Of a DNA stretch of 64,000 nt, positions 46,313-53,683 are shown one piece after another. Position numbers and translations under genes: made by a program. The notes beneath the pieces are model-generated. The model saw nothing but the letters and a program-made list of their open reading frames with translations. It had not been told where the DNA came from and made no database searches. Within the stretch, counting starts at the first letter, position 1; each line of letters opens with the position of its first letter. This DNA comes from JAVDCA01 sp963819385. Its GTDB lineage: Bacteria; Pseudomonadota; Alphaproteobacteria; Rhizobiales; Xanthobacteraceae. The stretch is from assembly GCA_963819385.1 (NCBI GenBank), contig CAWFVV010000001.1:1255052-1319051 (forward strand), given 5' to 3'.

Positions 46313-48042
46313 ACACCTGGATTGTTCGCCACGCCCTTGAGCGTGACCCGGTTGAGCTTCTTCGGCTGCGCGGTCTTCTGGCCGCGCAGATAATTCGCGA
46401 CCACATCCCACACCGGCTTGCCTTCCTGCGGATTGACCGAGGCCCAGCCCGCGACCTTGTAGCTCTTGGCCGCCTCGAGCGGGCGGCCATCGTCAAGCGT
46501 GAGATCGGAGATGCGCTCGCCGACGCGGTTCGCGGGCGCGCACGCATAGTCAACGCCGCCGACGCGCACCATGTCGCCGCCCTGCTGGTAGTACGGATCG
46601 GGATTGAACAGGTTGTCGCAGACGTCTTCCATCACGGCCTTGATCTGCGCGCCCGTCATCTGCTGCACGTAGACTTCCGGATACGAGATCGCGGTCTCCG
46701 CCAGCAGGTCGCCCATGGTGATCGGCTCGCCCGGCAGCAGCGTGTTGCCCCAGCGGAAGCCGGGCGACAGCGCGATCTCGGCATCGAGCTCGTGGCGCAG
46801 TGCGTCGCAGATGAGCTGGTCCATGGTGCCGTTGAAGTTGCCGCGGCGGTAGAGCAGATCGCCCGCCGTCGCGATCTTCTCGGCAAACGCGTCCGCATGC
46901 GGCTTGCTCACGCGGTCGATCAGCGCCTGCATCGCGGGATCTGGCTTGAGCAAATTGGCGAAGATCGGCAGCAACTGATAGCTCGCGCGCTTGACGCGGC
47001 CCTTGGCGAGTTCGAGGTCGAGCACGCCGAGGAATTTTCCGGCCGAGCCCGCATTGGTCACCAGCGTCGTGCAGCACGGATTGGTCACCGTCACGGGCCG
47101 CGGCACACCATCGTGCGTATGCCCGCCGAGGATCACGTCGATCCCGGTCACGCGCGCCGCGACCTTGAGATCGGCATCCATGCCGTTGTGCGACAGCAGC
47201 ACTACCGCGTCGACCTTGTCGCGATCGCGCAGCTCGACGACGACCTTCTGCAGCTCCGTCTCGCGCAGGCCGAAGGTCCAATCCGGCACGAAGCGCTTGG
47301 GATGCGCGACCGGCACATAGGGAAACGCCTGGCCGATGACGCCGATGCGGAAGCCGCCGACCTCCTTGATCATCGACGGCTTGAACACGCGCCCGCTCGC
47401 CGGATCGAACGCCGGCTTGTTGTCGAACGCCGCTTCCTCGGTCAGGAAGACATTCTGCGCCAGGAATTCGCCCTTGTGGCTCTTCAGGTTGGCGCGCAGT
47501 TGCGCCTCGCCGTAGGTGAACTCCCAGTGGCCCGTCATGGCCTCGACGCCGAGCAGGTTCGCGGCCTCGACCATGTCGGCACCGCGCATGATGTTGGCGA
47601 GCCCACTGCCCTGCCACAGGTCGCCGCCATCGAGCAGCAGCGAGTTGCCCGGCCCGACCTCGGCGCGCAGCCGCTCGACCAGCGTCTTGAGATGCGCGAA
47701 GCCGCCGAGCCGGCCATAGCGGTGCGCGGCCTCGGCGAAATCGAGATACGTCAGCGCATGCGCCAGCCGCCCGTTCGACGCGATGCCGAAGTGCTCGAGG
47801 AACGCGCGCCCGACCAGATGCGGCGGATGCCCGGCCATCGGGCCGATGCCGATGTTGACGCTCGGCTCGCGGTAATGCGCCGGCGCGAGCTGCGCATGCG
47901 TGTCGGTCATGTGCAGGATGCGCGCGTTGCCGAAGCGGCCGATGTCGTAGATGTCGTCGCCGGCCGCGCGCGCGAGCTTCAGCGGCACGACACCGGCCAG
48001 CGCGGCGCCGGTCAGGACCTTGAGGACTTCGCGCCGCCGCAT
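46303..48042 (-). CDS. soxB: SoxB, thiosulfohydrolase
   Basis: A 579-aa periplasmic dimanganese hydrolase of the 5'-nucleotidase superfamily that releases sulfate from the thiosulfate-loaded SoxY carrier. A Tat signal (RRREVLKVLTGAALAG) precedes metal-site motifs HMTDTHAQL, DGGDLWQGSG, SHNGMD and GGHTHDG. The C-terminal nucleotidase domain shows GNFNGTMDQLICDAL and SPGFRWG. It is the last gene of the minus-strand sox operon and starts 16 bases after the soxK stop. Confidence 0.95.
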   Translation of the reverse strand: MRRREVLKVLTGAALAGVVPLKLARAAGDDIYDIGRFGNARILHMTDTHAQLAPAHYREPSVNIGIGPMAGHPPHLVGRAFLEHFGIASNGRLAHALTYLDFAEAAHRYGRLGGFAHLKTLVERLRAEVGPGNSLLLDGGDLWQGSGLANIMRGADMVEAANLLGVEAMTGHWEFTYGEAQLRANLKSHKGEFLAQNVFLTEEAAFDNKPAFDPASGRVFKPSMIKEVGGFRIGVIGQAFPYVPVAHPKRFVPDWTFGLRETELQKVVVELRDRDKVDAVVLLSHNGMDADLKVAARVTGIDVILGGHTHDGVPRPVTVTNPCCTTLVTNAGSAGKFLGVLDLELAKGRVKRASYQLLPIFANLLKPDPAMQALIDRVSKPHADAFAEKIATAGDLLYRRGNFNGTMDQLICDALRHELDAEIALSPGFRWGNTLLPGEPITMGDLLAETAISYPEVYVQQMTGAQIKAVMEDVCDNLFNPDPYYQQGGDMVRVGGVDYACAPANRVGERISDLTLDDGRPLEAAKSYKVAGWASVNPQEGKPVWDVVANYLRGQKTAQPKKLNRVTLKGVANNPGVGG

Positions 48043-48058
48043 TGCCCAATGTCCCCGC

Positions 48059-48373
48059 TCAGCGGATCACGCCATCCTGCCAGGCACTCTGCTGCGTCCT
48101 GGCCTGCGCAATCGACGCCTCGGCCAGCGCTTCCGCCTGCTTGGCGAGCGCGATCGCCTCGTCAAACTTGCCGGCGGCTGCCGCCGCCTGCGCGGCTTTG
48201 AGCGTCGCGACCGTCGTGGTCCATTGTGTCTTGAGCGCGGCCGACTGCTTGCTCGCGGCTTCCGCCTTGGCGTAGGCGGCCTGGAAATCGTCCGCCGGCG
48301 CGGCCGCCGCGGCGAACGCCAGCGCCGCCGCACCGACAATTGACATCAGGCTGATCGGCAGACCGAAACGCAT
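48059..48373 (-). CDS. soxK: SoxK, SoxXA-binding protein
   Basis: A 104-aa secreted protein. The signal peptide is SLMSIVGAAALAFAAAAAPA. The mature part is a helical Ala/Lys-rich domain (YAKAEAASKQSAALKTQWTTTVATLK, FDEAIALAKQAEALAEASI). This is the SoxXA-binding family, the third subunit of SoxAXK cytochromes. Location between soxA and soxB supports it. Confidence 0.85.
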   Translation of the reverse strand: MRFGLPISLMSIVGAAALAFAAAAAPADDFQAAYAKAEAASKQSAALKTQWTTTVATLKAAQAAAAAGKFDEAIALAKQAEALAEASIAQARTQQSAWQDGVIR

Positions 48374-48389
48374 GGTGTTGCTCCGCTCG

Positions 48390-49232
48390 TTACGGCCGCG
48401 CGCCCGGCCCGGAGACCGGCAGCCCGTTGCCCATGTAGGTCAGGAAATACTCGACGTCGCGATAGAGCTCGTCCTGCGGCGGCAGCGGCGTGGCGCGCAC
48501 CTGGCTGTTGCAGGTGGTGAACCGCCGGCTGGTCGTGCCCATCGCGCCCCATTCCGAGCGATAGATCGGCATCGCCGCCATGATGCCGAGCGCCGGCGCC
48601 AGCACCTCGGTGCGGATGTGGTTGCCGGCGGACTGCACGTGGCAGCTCGCGCAGGAGAAGTTGAGCTGGCCGCGCCGCGTGTAGAAATATTCCTCGCCCT
48701 TGCGGTAGGCCGCGAGCGCGCGCGGATCGTCCGGGATCTTGATGTCGAAGCGCTTGCCGCGCGACGTGAACGCCATGTAGGCGGTCAGCGCCGCCATGTC
48801 GTCCTTGGTGTAGTCGAGCGGCTTCTCGCCGTTGGCTTCGCGGCACCGGTTGAGCGCGAGCTCGAGCGTGATCACCTGGCCCGATTTGGTGTCGAAATAC
48901 GGAAAGTTCTGACGGATGCCGACGCCCTTGTCCGGGAAGCAGTCCGCATAGGTCTTGCGGTTCGCGAACGGCGTAGAGAACATCTCCTTGCCCTTGTCGA
49001 CCGCGAACTCGTAGGGCGGGAATTCCTCGATTTCCTTCCACTGCTTGCGCAGGCCCTCATCCATCGAATAGGGCCCGTTGACGAAATCGTCGAGCGGCAC
49101 CTTCGGAAAGCGGCTGGTGAAATAGGCGCGGAACGCCTTGAACTCGGCCTTCGGATCGACCGTGTCGGCCGCGAGCGCAGGCCGCCCCGCACCGAGCATG
49201 ATCACGCCGAGCAGCAGGATCTTGCGCAGCAT
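48390..49232 (-). CDS. soxA: SoxA, monoheme cytochrome c of the SoxAXK complex
   Basis: A 280-aa periplasmic cytochrome. The signal peptide is LRKILLLGVIMLGAGRPALA. Only one CXXCH motif is present (CASCHVQSAG). The Cys pair in YADCFPDK and LNRCREA replaces the first heme of diheme SoxA. The conserved C-terminal Cys in RRFTTCNSQ ligates the heme as a persulfide in known SoxA. With SoxX it attaches thiosulfate to SoxY. Start at 49232 follows a GAGAGGA ribosome site; an upstream ATG at 49262 is less likely. Confidence 0.92.
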   Translation of the reverse strand: MLRKILLLGVIMLGAGRPALAADTVDPKAEFKAFRAYFTSRFPKVPLDDFVNGPYSMDEGLRKQWKEIEEFPPYEFAVDKGKEMFSTPFANRKTYADCFPDKGVGIRQNFPYFDTKSGQVITLELALNRCREANGEKPLDYTKDDMAALTAYMAFTSRGKRFDIKIPDDPRALAAYRKGEEYFYTRRGQLNFSCASCHVQSAGNHIRTEVLAPALGIMAAMPIYRSEWGAMGTTSRRFTTCNSQVRATPLPPQDELYRDVEYFLTYMGNGLPVSGPGARP

Positions 49233-49273
49233 TCGCCGGTTCCTCTCGTTTCGCTCAGCCATCGTGCCCGCGG

Positions 49274-49585
49274 CTACTGAATCTTGGCGATGAGTGAATC
49301 GGACGCGCCCTTGTTGTCGACCCAGCTCACCTTGAGCTCGTCGCCCTTCTGGGCACCCTTGAAGCTGAACTTGAGATAGGGGTCCTTGGAGACGGCGGGC
49401 CCCCACAGCGCCGTGAATACCGTCTTGCCGCCATGCTCGAACTGCACCACGTCGATGTGGTGCGGCGGGATGAGCTTGCCGGCCGCATCCTTGATGAAGC
49501 CGGAGTCCATCGGATGCTGGATGAGCGACTGCACTTCGGTCGCCTCGGCGCCCGCAACGGCGCGCACGCGGATTGTCGATGCCAT
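49274..49585 (-). CDS. soxZ: SoxZ, first copy
   Basis: A 103-aa SoxZ. Pattern: TIRVRAVAGAEATEVQSLIQHPMDSGFIKD, VVQFEHGGKTVFTALWGP, DPYLKFSFKGAQKGDELKVSWVDNKG. No signal peptide. It lies 24 bases after soxY in the core sox operon. Forms the SoxYZ carrier with the adjacent SoxY. Confidence 0.93.
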   Translation of the reverse strand: MASTIRVRAVAGAEATEVQSLIQHPMDSGFIKDAAGKLIPPHHIDVVQFEHGGKTVFTALWGPAVSKDPYLKFSFKGAQKGDELKVSWVDNKGASDSLIAKIQ

Positions 49586-49609
49586 CGTGTCGTTCCTTCG
49601 CTCGTTAAA

Positions 49610-50104
49610 TCAGCCGCCGCAGCCGCCGACCGTGACCTTCACGTCGCGGCTCGCGCTGAACAGCTTGCCATCCAACTCGACCACCGCGACCACCTTGGTG
49701 GTCTTCGCCATCTTCAGCCGGTTCGCGACCAAAGGCTGCGTGCCTTCCGGTATCTTGTAGGCGGCCGCGAGCGTGTAGGGATTTTCCACCACCAGCACCG
49801 CGATCGCGGTGACGTTCGGCAGCGTGCTCGTCACCGAGATCGGCACCACGGCGCCGTTCTCGGCGATCTCCGGCGCGTCGAGCTTGACCTTGTCGGAGAC
49901 TTCCGCGCTCTTGCCGTAGAGTAGCTTGAGCGCGTCCGCCTCGCTCTTCTGCTTGAACGCATCCTGCGGCCATTGCGCCGCATCAGCGGCATAAGCCGGC
50001 AGCAGCAGCGAGGCCTCGAACAGGCCGAGGCCCGCAAGGCCGCCCGCGATGCCCTTGAGCACCGTGCGACGTCCGCAACCGGCCGCGCCGCGTGAACTTT
50101 GCAT
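49610..50104 (-). CDS. soxY: SoxY sulfur carrier, first copy
   Basis: A 164-aa SoxY. The N-terminus has a Tat-like signal (GCGRRTVLKGIAGGLAGLG). The mature domain ends in the carrier arm GGCGG. Residue pattern LDAPEIAENGAVVPISV is typical. Start ATG 50104 is preferred over 50128. It lies between soxX and soxZ. Confidence 0.93.
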   Translation of the reverse strand: MQSSRGAAGCGRRTVLKGIAGGLAGLGLFEASLLLPAYAADAAQWPQDAFKQKSEADALKLLYGKSAEVSDKVKLDAPEIAENGAVVPISVTSTLPNVTAIAVLVVENPYTLAAAYKIPEGTQPLVANRLKMAKTTKVVAVVELDGKLFSASRDVKVTVGGCGG

Positions 50105-50137
50105 TGAAATTCTCCTGGTTGGCGGCATGCGTCGCGC

Positions 50138-50479
50138 TTATTGCGTGTAGAGGAAATCGACGATCGCGTTGATTTCCTGATCGGTGAGGATGAGGTTGCG
50201 CCGGAACGGCGGCATCACGGTCTGCGGATTGCGCTTCGTCTCGTCGGCGATGATCGCGACGAGATCGGCGCGGTTCGGAAAGCGCGCCTTCATGCCGTTG
50301 AGCGGCGGCCCGAGGTTGCCGGGCGCATCCCCGCCCTTGATCTCGTGGCAGGTGAGGCAGTTCCCCTTGCCGCGGTCGAACGCGAGCTGCTCGCCGGCCG
50401 ACGGCGCCGCGCCCGCCGCCGTCGCGGCGACCACAATCGTTGCGACAAGGAACGCAGGCGCAGCTGTCATGAACCTCAT
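50138..50479 (-). CDS. soxX: SoxX, monoheme cytochrome c
   Basis: A 113-aa periplasmic cytochrome with signal peptide (APAFLVATIVVAATAAGAAPS) and one heme site CLTCHEIKGGDAPGNLGPPL. A late Met in TVMPPFRRN is the probable second heme ligand. In the raw sequence the frame is open upstream into soxD, but that fusion is caused by an indel in soxD. It forms SoxAXK with SoxA and SoxK. Start ATG 50479 lies 18 bases after the soxD stop. Confidence 0.92.
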   Translation of the reverse strand: MRFMTAAPAFLVATIVVAATAAGAAPSAGEQLAFDRGKGNCLTCHEIKGGDAPGNLGPPLNGMKARFPNRADLVAIIADETKRNPQTVMPPFRRNLILTDQEINAIVDFLYTQ

Positions 50480-50496
50480 GGTCGTCTCCGTCGCGC

Positions 50497-51166
50497 CTAT
50501 TTCGGCTTCATCTCGTCGAGCGGACCGGTCGTGCGCGGCGTCAGGTCCTGTCCCTCGGCCGTCGAACTCGATCTTGATCTTCTTCGCATCGAGGCAATTC
50601 GTCATGCACTCTTTCGACGCCGTATCGGGCCGCGGGTCCTGCCAGATGAACTGGTCGCGGTTCGGCATCTTCACCTTGGGAAGGCTGTCGCGGTCGGCGA
50701 CGAAATTGTTGTCCACGATGTTGTTGACGTTGAGCACATAGGCCGTGATCGCATAGATGTCGTCGTTGCCGAGCTGGTGCGGCGCCGGGAACGGCATCGC
50801 GCGGTTGATGTAGTCGAACAGCGTCGTCGCGTACGGCCAGTAGGTGCCGACGGTCGGCTCGGGCCGGTCGCCCTTGAGCGATCCGCCGGTGAGCTTCGGA
50901 TAGCGCGCCTCCCCCTCCCCGAACGTGCCGTGGCAGGCCGCGCATTGCGCCGCGTAGACGTCGGCGCCGTGATCGACGTCGCCCCGGCCGGGCGGCAGCC
51001 CCTGCCCGTCCGGCCGCACCGCGATCGCCCAGCCGGCGATCTGCGCCGGCGTCGGCGCCGCGCCATAGCCGAAGTAGCCCGGCGGATGGCGCTCGGCCGC
51101 CGCCGCGCCCGCGGCAAGCGTGACCATCGGCAACACGGCAAGACACTTACGAAAGCTGGACATCAA
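50497..51166 (-). CDS. soxD: SoxD-like monoheme cytochrome c, one frameshift
   Basis: A c-type cytochrome paired with SoxC in the sulfane dehydrogenase step. The signal peptide is VLPMVTLAAGAAAA. One heme site CAACHGTFGEGEARYPKLTGG is present, with GNDDIYAITAYVL following. SoxD of Paracoccus is a larger diheme protein, so this is a shorter, single-heme version of about 222 residues. An indel at about 50555 shifts the frame just after EFDGRG; the proper frame then reads LTPRTTGPLDEMKPK to TAG at 50497-50499. The start overlaps the soxC stop by 20 bases. Confidence 0.8.
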
Positions 51167-52406
51167 ACACGCTCCCGTCCGCTTTCACTTGCCAGGTCTG
51201 GATCGAATTGTTGTTGTAGATCGCGTTGACGCCGCGCACGGCGCGCAGCTCGCTGATTGTCGGCTGCACGAAGCCGGTCTCGTCGACGGCGCGCGACTGC
51301 ACCAGCGCCGGCTTGCCGTCCCAGCGCCACGCGTGGGTGAAGCGGGTCAGCGCCTTCGGCAGCACCGGCTCCTGCAGCTGCGCGCGTGCCCAGTTGGCGC
51401 CGCCGTCGTACGACACGTCCACATGGCTGATGCGGCCCTTGCCGGACCACGCGAAGCCGCGCACCTCGTAGAGGCCCGGCCCCTTGAGCGGCTTCTCGGG
51501 GCACGGGAACGTCACCACCGATTTCGCATAGATCAGCCAAGTGAAGCCGCGCGAGCGCAGGTCGGGCATCAGCTCGGTATATTTCGACGTCTCCTCGCGC
51601 GTGAACCAGGGCTGGTCGCCGACCTCGATGCGGCGCAGCCACTTGATGTTCACGTTGCCCTGCCAGCCCGGCACGATCAGGCGCAGCGGAAAGCCCTGCT
51701 CCGGGCGCAGCGCCTCGCCGTTCTGGCCGTAGACCACGAGGCAGTCGTCGAGGCACTTTTCGATCGGCAGGCTGCGGTCCATGTGCGCCGCGTCCGCGCC
51801 TTCGACCAGCGCCCACTTGGCGTCCTTCTTCAGCCCGACCTCGTCGAGCAGCGTCGAGAGCTTCACGCCGGTCCATTCCGCGCAGCTCACCATGCCGTGG
51901 GTGAACTGCAACGAGTTGAGCTGGGCGGCGCGCCACTCCATGCCGCCGTTCGCGGGGCACTCGATGAAATGGATGCGCGAGACCGAGGGGAAGCGCTTGA
52001 TGTCATCCATGGTGAGCAGCAGCGGCCGCTCGACCAGCCCGTGGATCATCAGCCGGTGCTGCGCCGGATCGATGCTCGCGCGGCCACCGTGGTAGCGCTC
52101 GAAGAAGAGGCCGTTCGCCGTGATGATGCCGGGCTGGTCCTGCAGCGGCGTGAAGCTCACCGAGGATTCGGGCGAGGCCGTGAGCCACGGCACGTTGCGG
52201 CGGATCACGTCCTTGACGTATTCCGACGGCTGCCCGTACGGCCGATCGACCACTCCGGGGCCGAGCATCTGCGACCACGGCGCGTCGCTCGGCGGCGAGG
52301 CGTCCTCGGCGCGCGCCGGAAGCCCAGCCGCGACCGCGCTTCCCGCGAGCGCCGCGCCGAGCGTCAGGAACTTCCGGCGTTCGGCAAAATCCGCCGCTCC
52401 CGCCAT
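51147..52406 (-). CDS. soxC: SoxC, molybdoprotein subunit of sulfane dehydrogenase
   Basis: A 419-aa protein of the sulfite oxidase superfamily. A Tat signal (ERRKFLTLGAALAGSAVAAG) precedes the molybdopterin domain. The Mo-ligand Cys is in HFIECPANGGMEWR; HGMVSCAEWTGVKLS and PGWQGNVNIKWLRR follow. The dimerisation domain has VDVSYDGGANW. With SoxD it oxidises carrier-bound sulfane sulfur, so a SoxCD-containing cell can oxidise thiosulfate to sulfate without storing sulfur. It is the first gene of the operon; the promoter lies in the 74 bases before the MBL gene. Confidence 0.95.
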   Translation of the reverse strand: MAGAADFAERRKFLTLGAALAGSAVAAGLPARAEDASPPSDAPWSQMLGPGVVDRPYGQPSEYVKDVIRRNVPWLTASPESSVSFTPLQDQPGIITANGLFFERYHGGRASIDPAQHRLMIHGLVERPLLLTMDDIKRFPSVSRIHFIECPANGGMEWRAAQLNSLQFTHGMVSCAEWTGVKLSTLLDEVGLKKDAKWALVEGADAAHMDRSLPIEKCLDDCLVVYGQNGEALRPEQGFPLRLIVPGWQGNVNIKWLRRIEVGDQPWFTREETSKYTELMPDLRSRGFTWLIYAKSVVTFPCPEKPLKGPGLYEVRGFAWSGKGRISHVDVSYDGGANWARAQLQEPVLPKALTRFTHAWRWDGKPALVQSRAVDETGFVQPTISELRAVRGVNAIYNNNSIQTWQVKADGSVFDVQLS

Positions 52407-52480
52407 ATCGGCGTCACTCCCGGGAATTTCGTATTCAGTTTCGCGTATATGATTTCCAGACCTGAAGCAAGTTGGCCGCG
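52407..52480. promoter_or_regulatory. Divergent promoter region, soxC and MBL-fold gene
   Basis: A short AT-richer segment (TTTCGTATTCAGTTTCGCG, then TATATGATTTC) between the soxC start and the divergent hydrolase gene. It is the only place from which the eight-gene sox operon can be read. GTATTC and GAAATTC half-sites could be operator parts for the ArsR-type regulator, though no full ATTC-N-GAAT palindrome is seen. Confidence 0.45.
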
Positions 52481-53587
52481 ATGCGGGACTGCGATGCGAC
52501 CGTGCCTGTAGTCTGTGCCCACAATGCCGATGAAGATCGCCGCGTGTCGATAAGCGCGCGCCGGGAGCTTGTCTTGCCATATGCGAAGGACATCGCGCGG
52601 CCCGTGCTGTGGCTGATGGTCGCGGCGCTCGCCCTCGGGTGGCCGCACGCGCGTGCGCAGGCGCCGCAATACGCGCCGCTCAATACGCCGCTCGCGATCG
52701 AGCAGGTCCCCGGCCACCCGATCTACTACTCGCTCGGCAATCCGGGCGTGCCGGGCCAGGCCAATCAGGGCAACACGTCGAACGCGGGCTTCATCGTCAC
52801 GGCGGACGGCGTCGTCGCGTTCGACGCGCTCGGCACGCCGAGCCTCGGCTGGGCGCTGCTGCAGGCCATCCGCAAGGCTACCGACAAACCGATCCGCTAC
52901 AACGCAGTGAGCCACTATCACGCCGACCACATCTACGGCCTGCAGGCGTTCCGCGACCACACCGCGACCGTCATCATCGCGCAGGATCGCGCACGCGAGT
53001 ATCGCGAGAACGAGGAGACCGCCGACGAACGCGCCAACCAGCGGCTCGACCAGCGCCGCGCCGCGCTCGCGCCCTGGGTCAATGCGCAGACCCGGGTCGT
53101 GCCGCCCGACATCACGTTCAACGACCGCCTCACGCTGACGCTCGGCGACAGGCAATTCACGATGATCTATGCGGGCCCGGCCCATTCGGCGAGCGACATG
53201 ATGATGATGGTCGAGCCGGATGGCGTGCTGTTTGCCGGCGACATCGTGCAGAACAGCCGCATTCCGTTCATGAACAGCGACGACGTCGACACCAAGCAGT
53301 GGCTGACCGCGCTCGGCGTGGTCGAGAAGCTCGATCCGAAATTCATCATCCCGGGCCATGGCCGGCCGTCGACCGCCGCCAAGGAGGCGATCGCGTTCAC
53401 GCGCGACTACATCCAGTATGTGCGGGCCGCCATGAGCAAGGCCGTCGAGAGTTGGACCGATTTCGACGTCGCGTACAAAGCGACCGACTGGTCGAAATAC
53501 GCCAACATGCCCGCCTTCGAGGCGAACAACCGCGGCAACGCCTATCGGATTTTTCTCGAGCTCGAGCAGGGCCAGTTCAAGCGCTGA
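52481..53587 (+). CDS. Metallo-beta-lactamase-fold hydrolase, SoxH-like
   Basis: A protein of up to 368 aa with an MBL fold. The zinc motif is SHYHADHIYG (H-x-H-x-D-H); further His/Asp ligands are in AGPAHSASDMMMM, FAGDIV and IIPGHGRP. A signal-like stretch (VLWLMVAALALGWPHARAQ) lies about 40-55 residues from the start, so the true start is probably downstream (GTG 52544 or later). It is divergent from the sox operon; SoxH of Paracoccus is an MBL protein in the same kind of place. Function in sulfur oxidation is inferred. Confidence 0.8.
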   Translation: MRDCDATVPVVCAHNADEDRRVSISARRELVLPYAKDIARPVLWLMVAALALGWPHARAQAPQYAPLNTPLAIEQVPGHPIYYSLGNPGVPGQANQGNTSNAGFIVTADGVVAFDALGTPSLGWALLQAIRKATDKPIRYNAVSHYHADHIYGLQAFRDHTATVIIAQDRAREYRENEETADERANQRLDQRRAALAPWVNAQTRVVPPDITFNDRLTLTLGDRQFTMIYAGPAHSASDMMMMVEPDGVLFAGDIVQNSRIPFMNSDDVDTKQWLTALGVVEKLDPKFIIPGHGRPSTAAKEAIAFTRDYIQYVRAAMSKAVESWTDFDVAYKATDWSKYANMPAFEANNRGNAYRIFLELEQGQFKR

Positions 53588-53683
53588 CCTTGTCATTGCG
53601 AGGAGCGCGTAGCGCGACGAAGCAATCTCGACATACGGAACGGGATTGCTTCGTCGGCCTTCGGCCTCCTCGCAATGACGTTC
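53588..53683. repeat. Palindromic repeat of the GTCATTGCGAGG type
   Basis: Left arm TTGTCATTGCGAGGAGCG and right arm CCTCCTCGCAATGACG, with inner GACGAAGCAATC / GATTGCTTCGTC arms. Same family as 2794-2882, again between convergent genes. Confidence 0.8.

Noticed and set aside
50138..51166. A single 342-aa SoxD-SoxX fusion protein
   Set aside because: The joining segment is nonsense in this frame; the other frame gives a normal soxD end and soxX has its own signal peptide.
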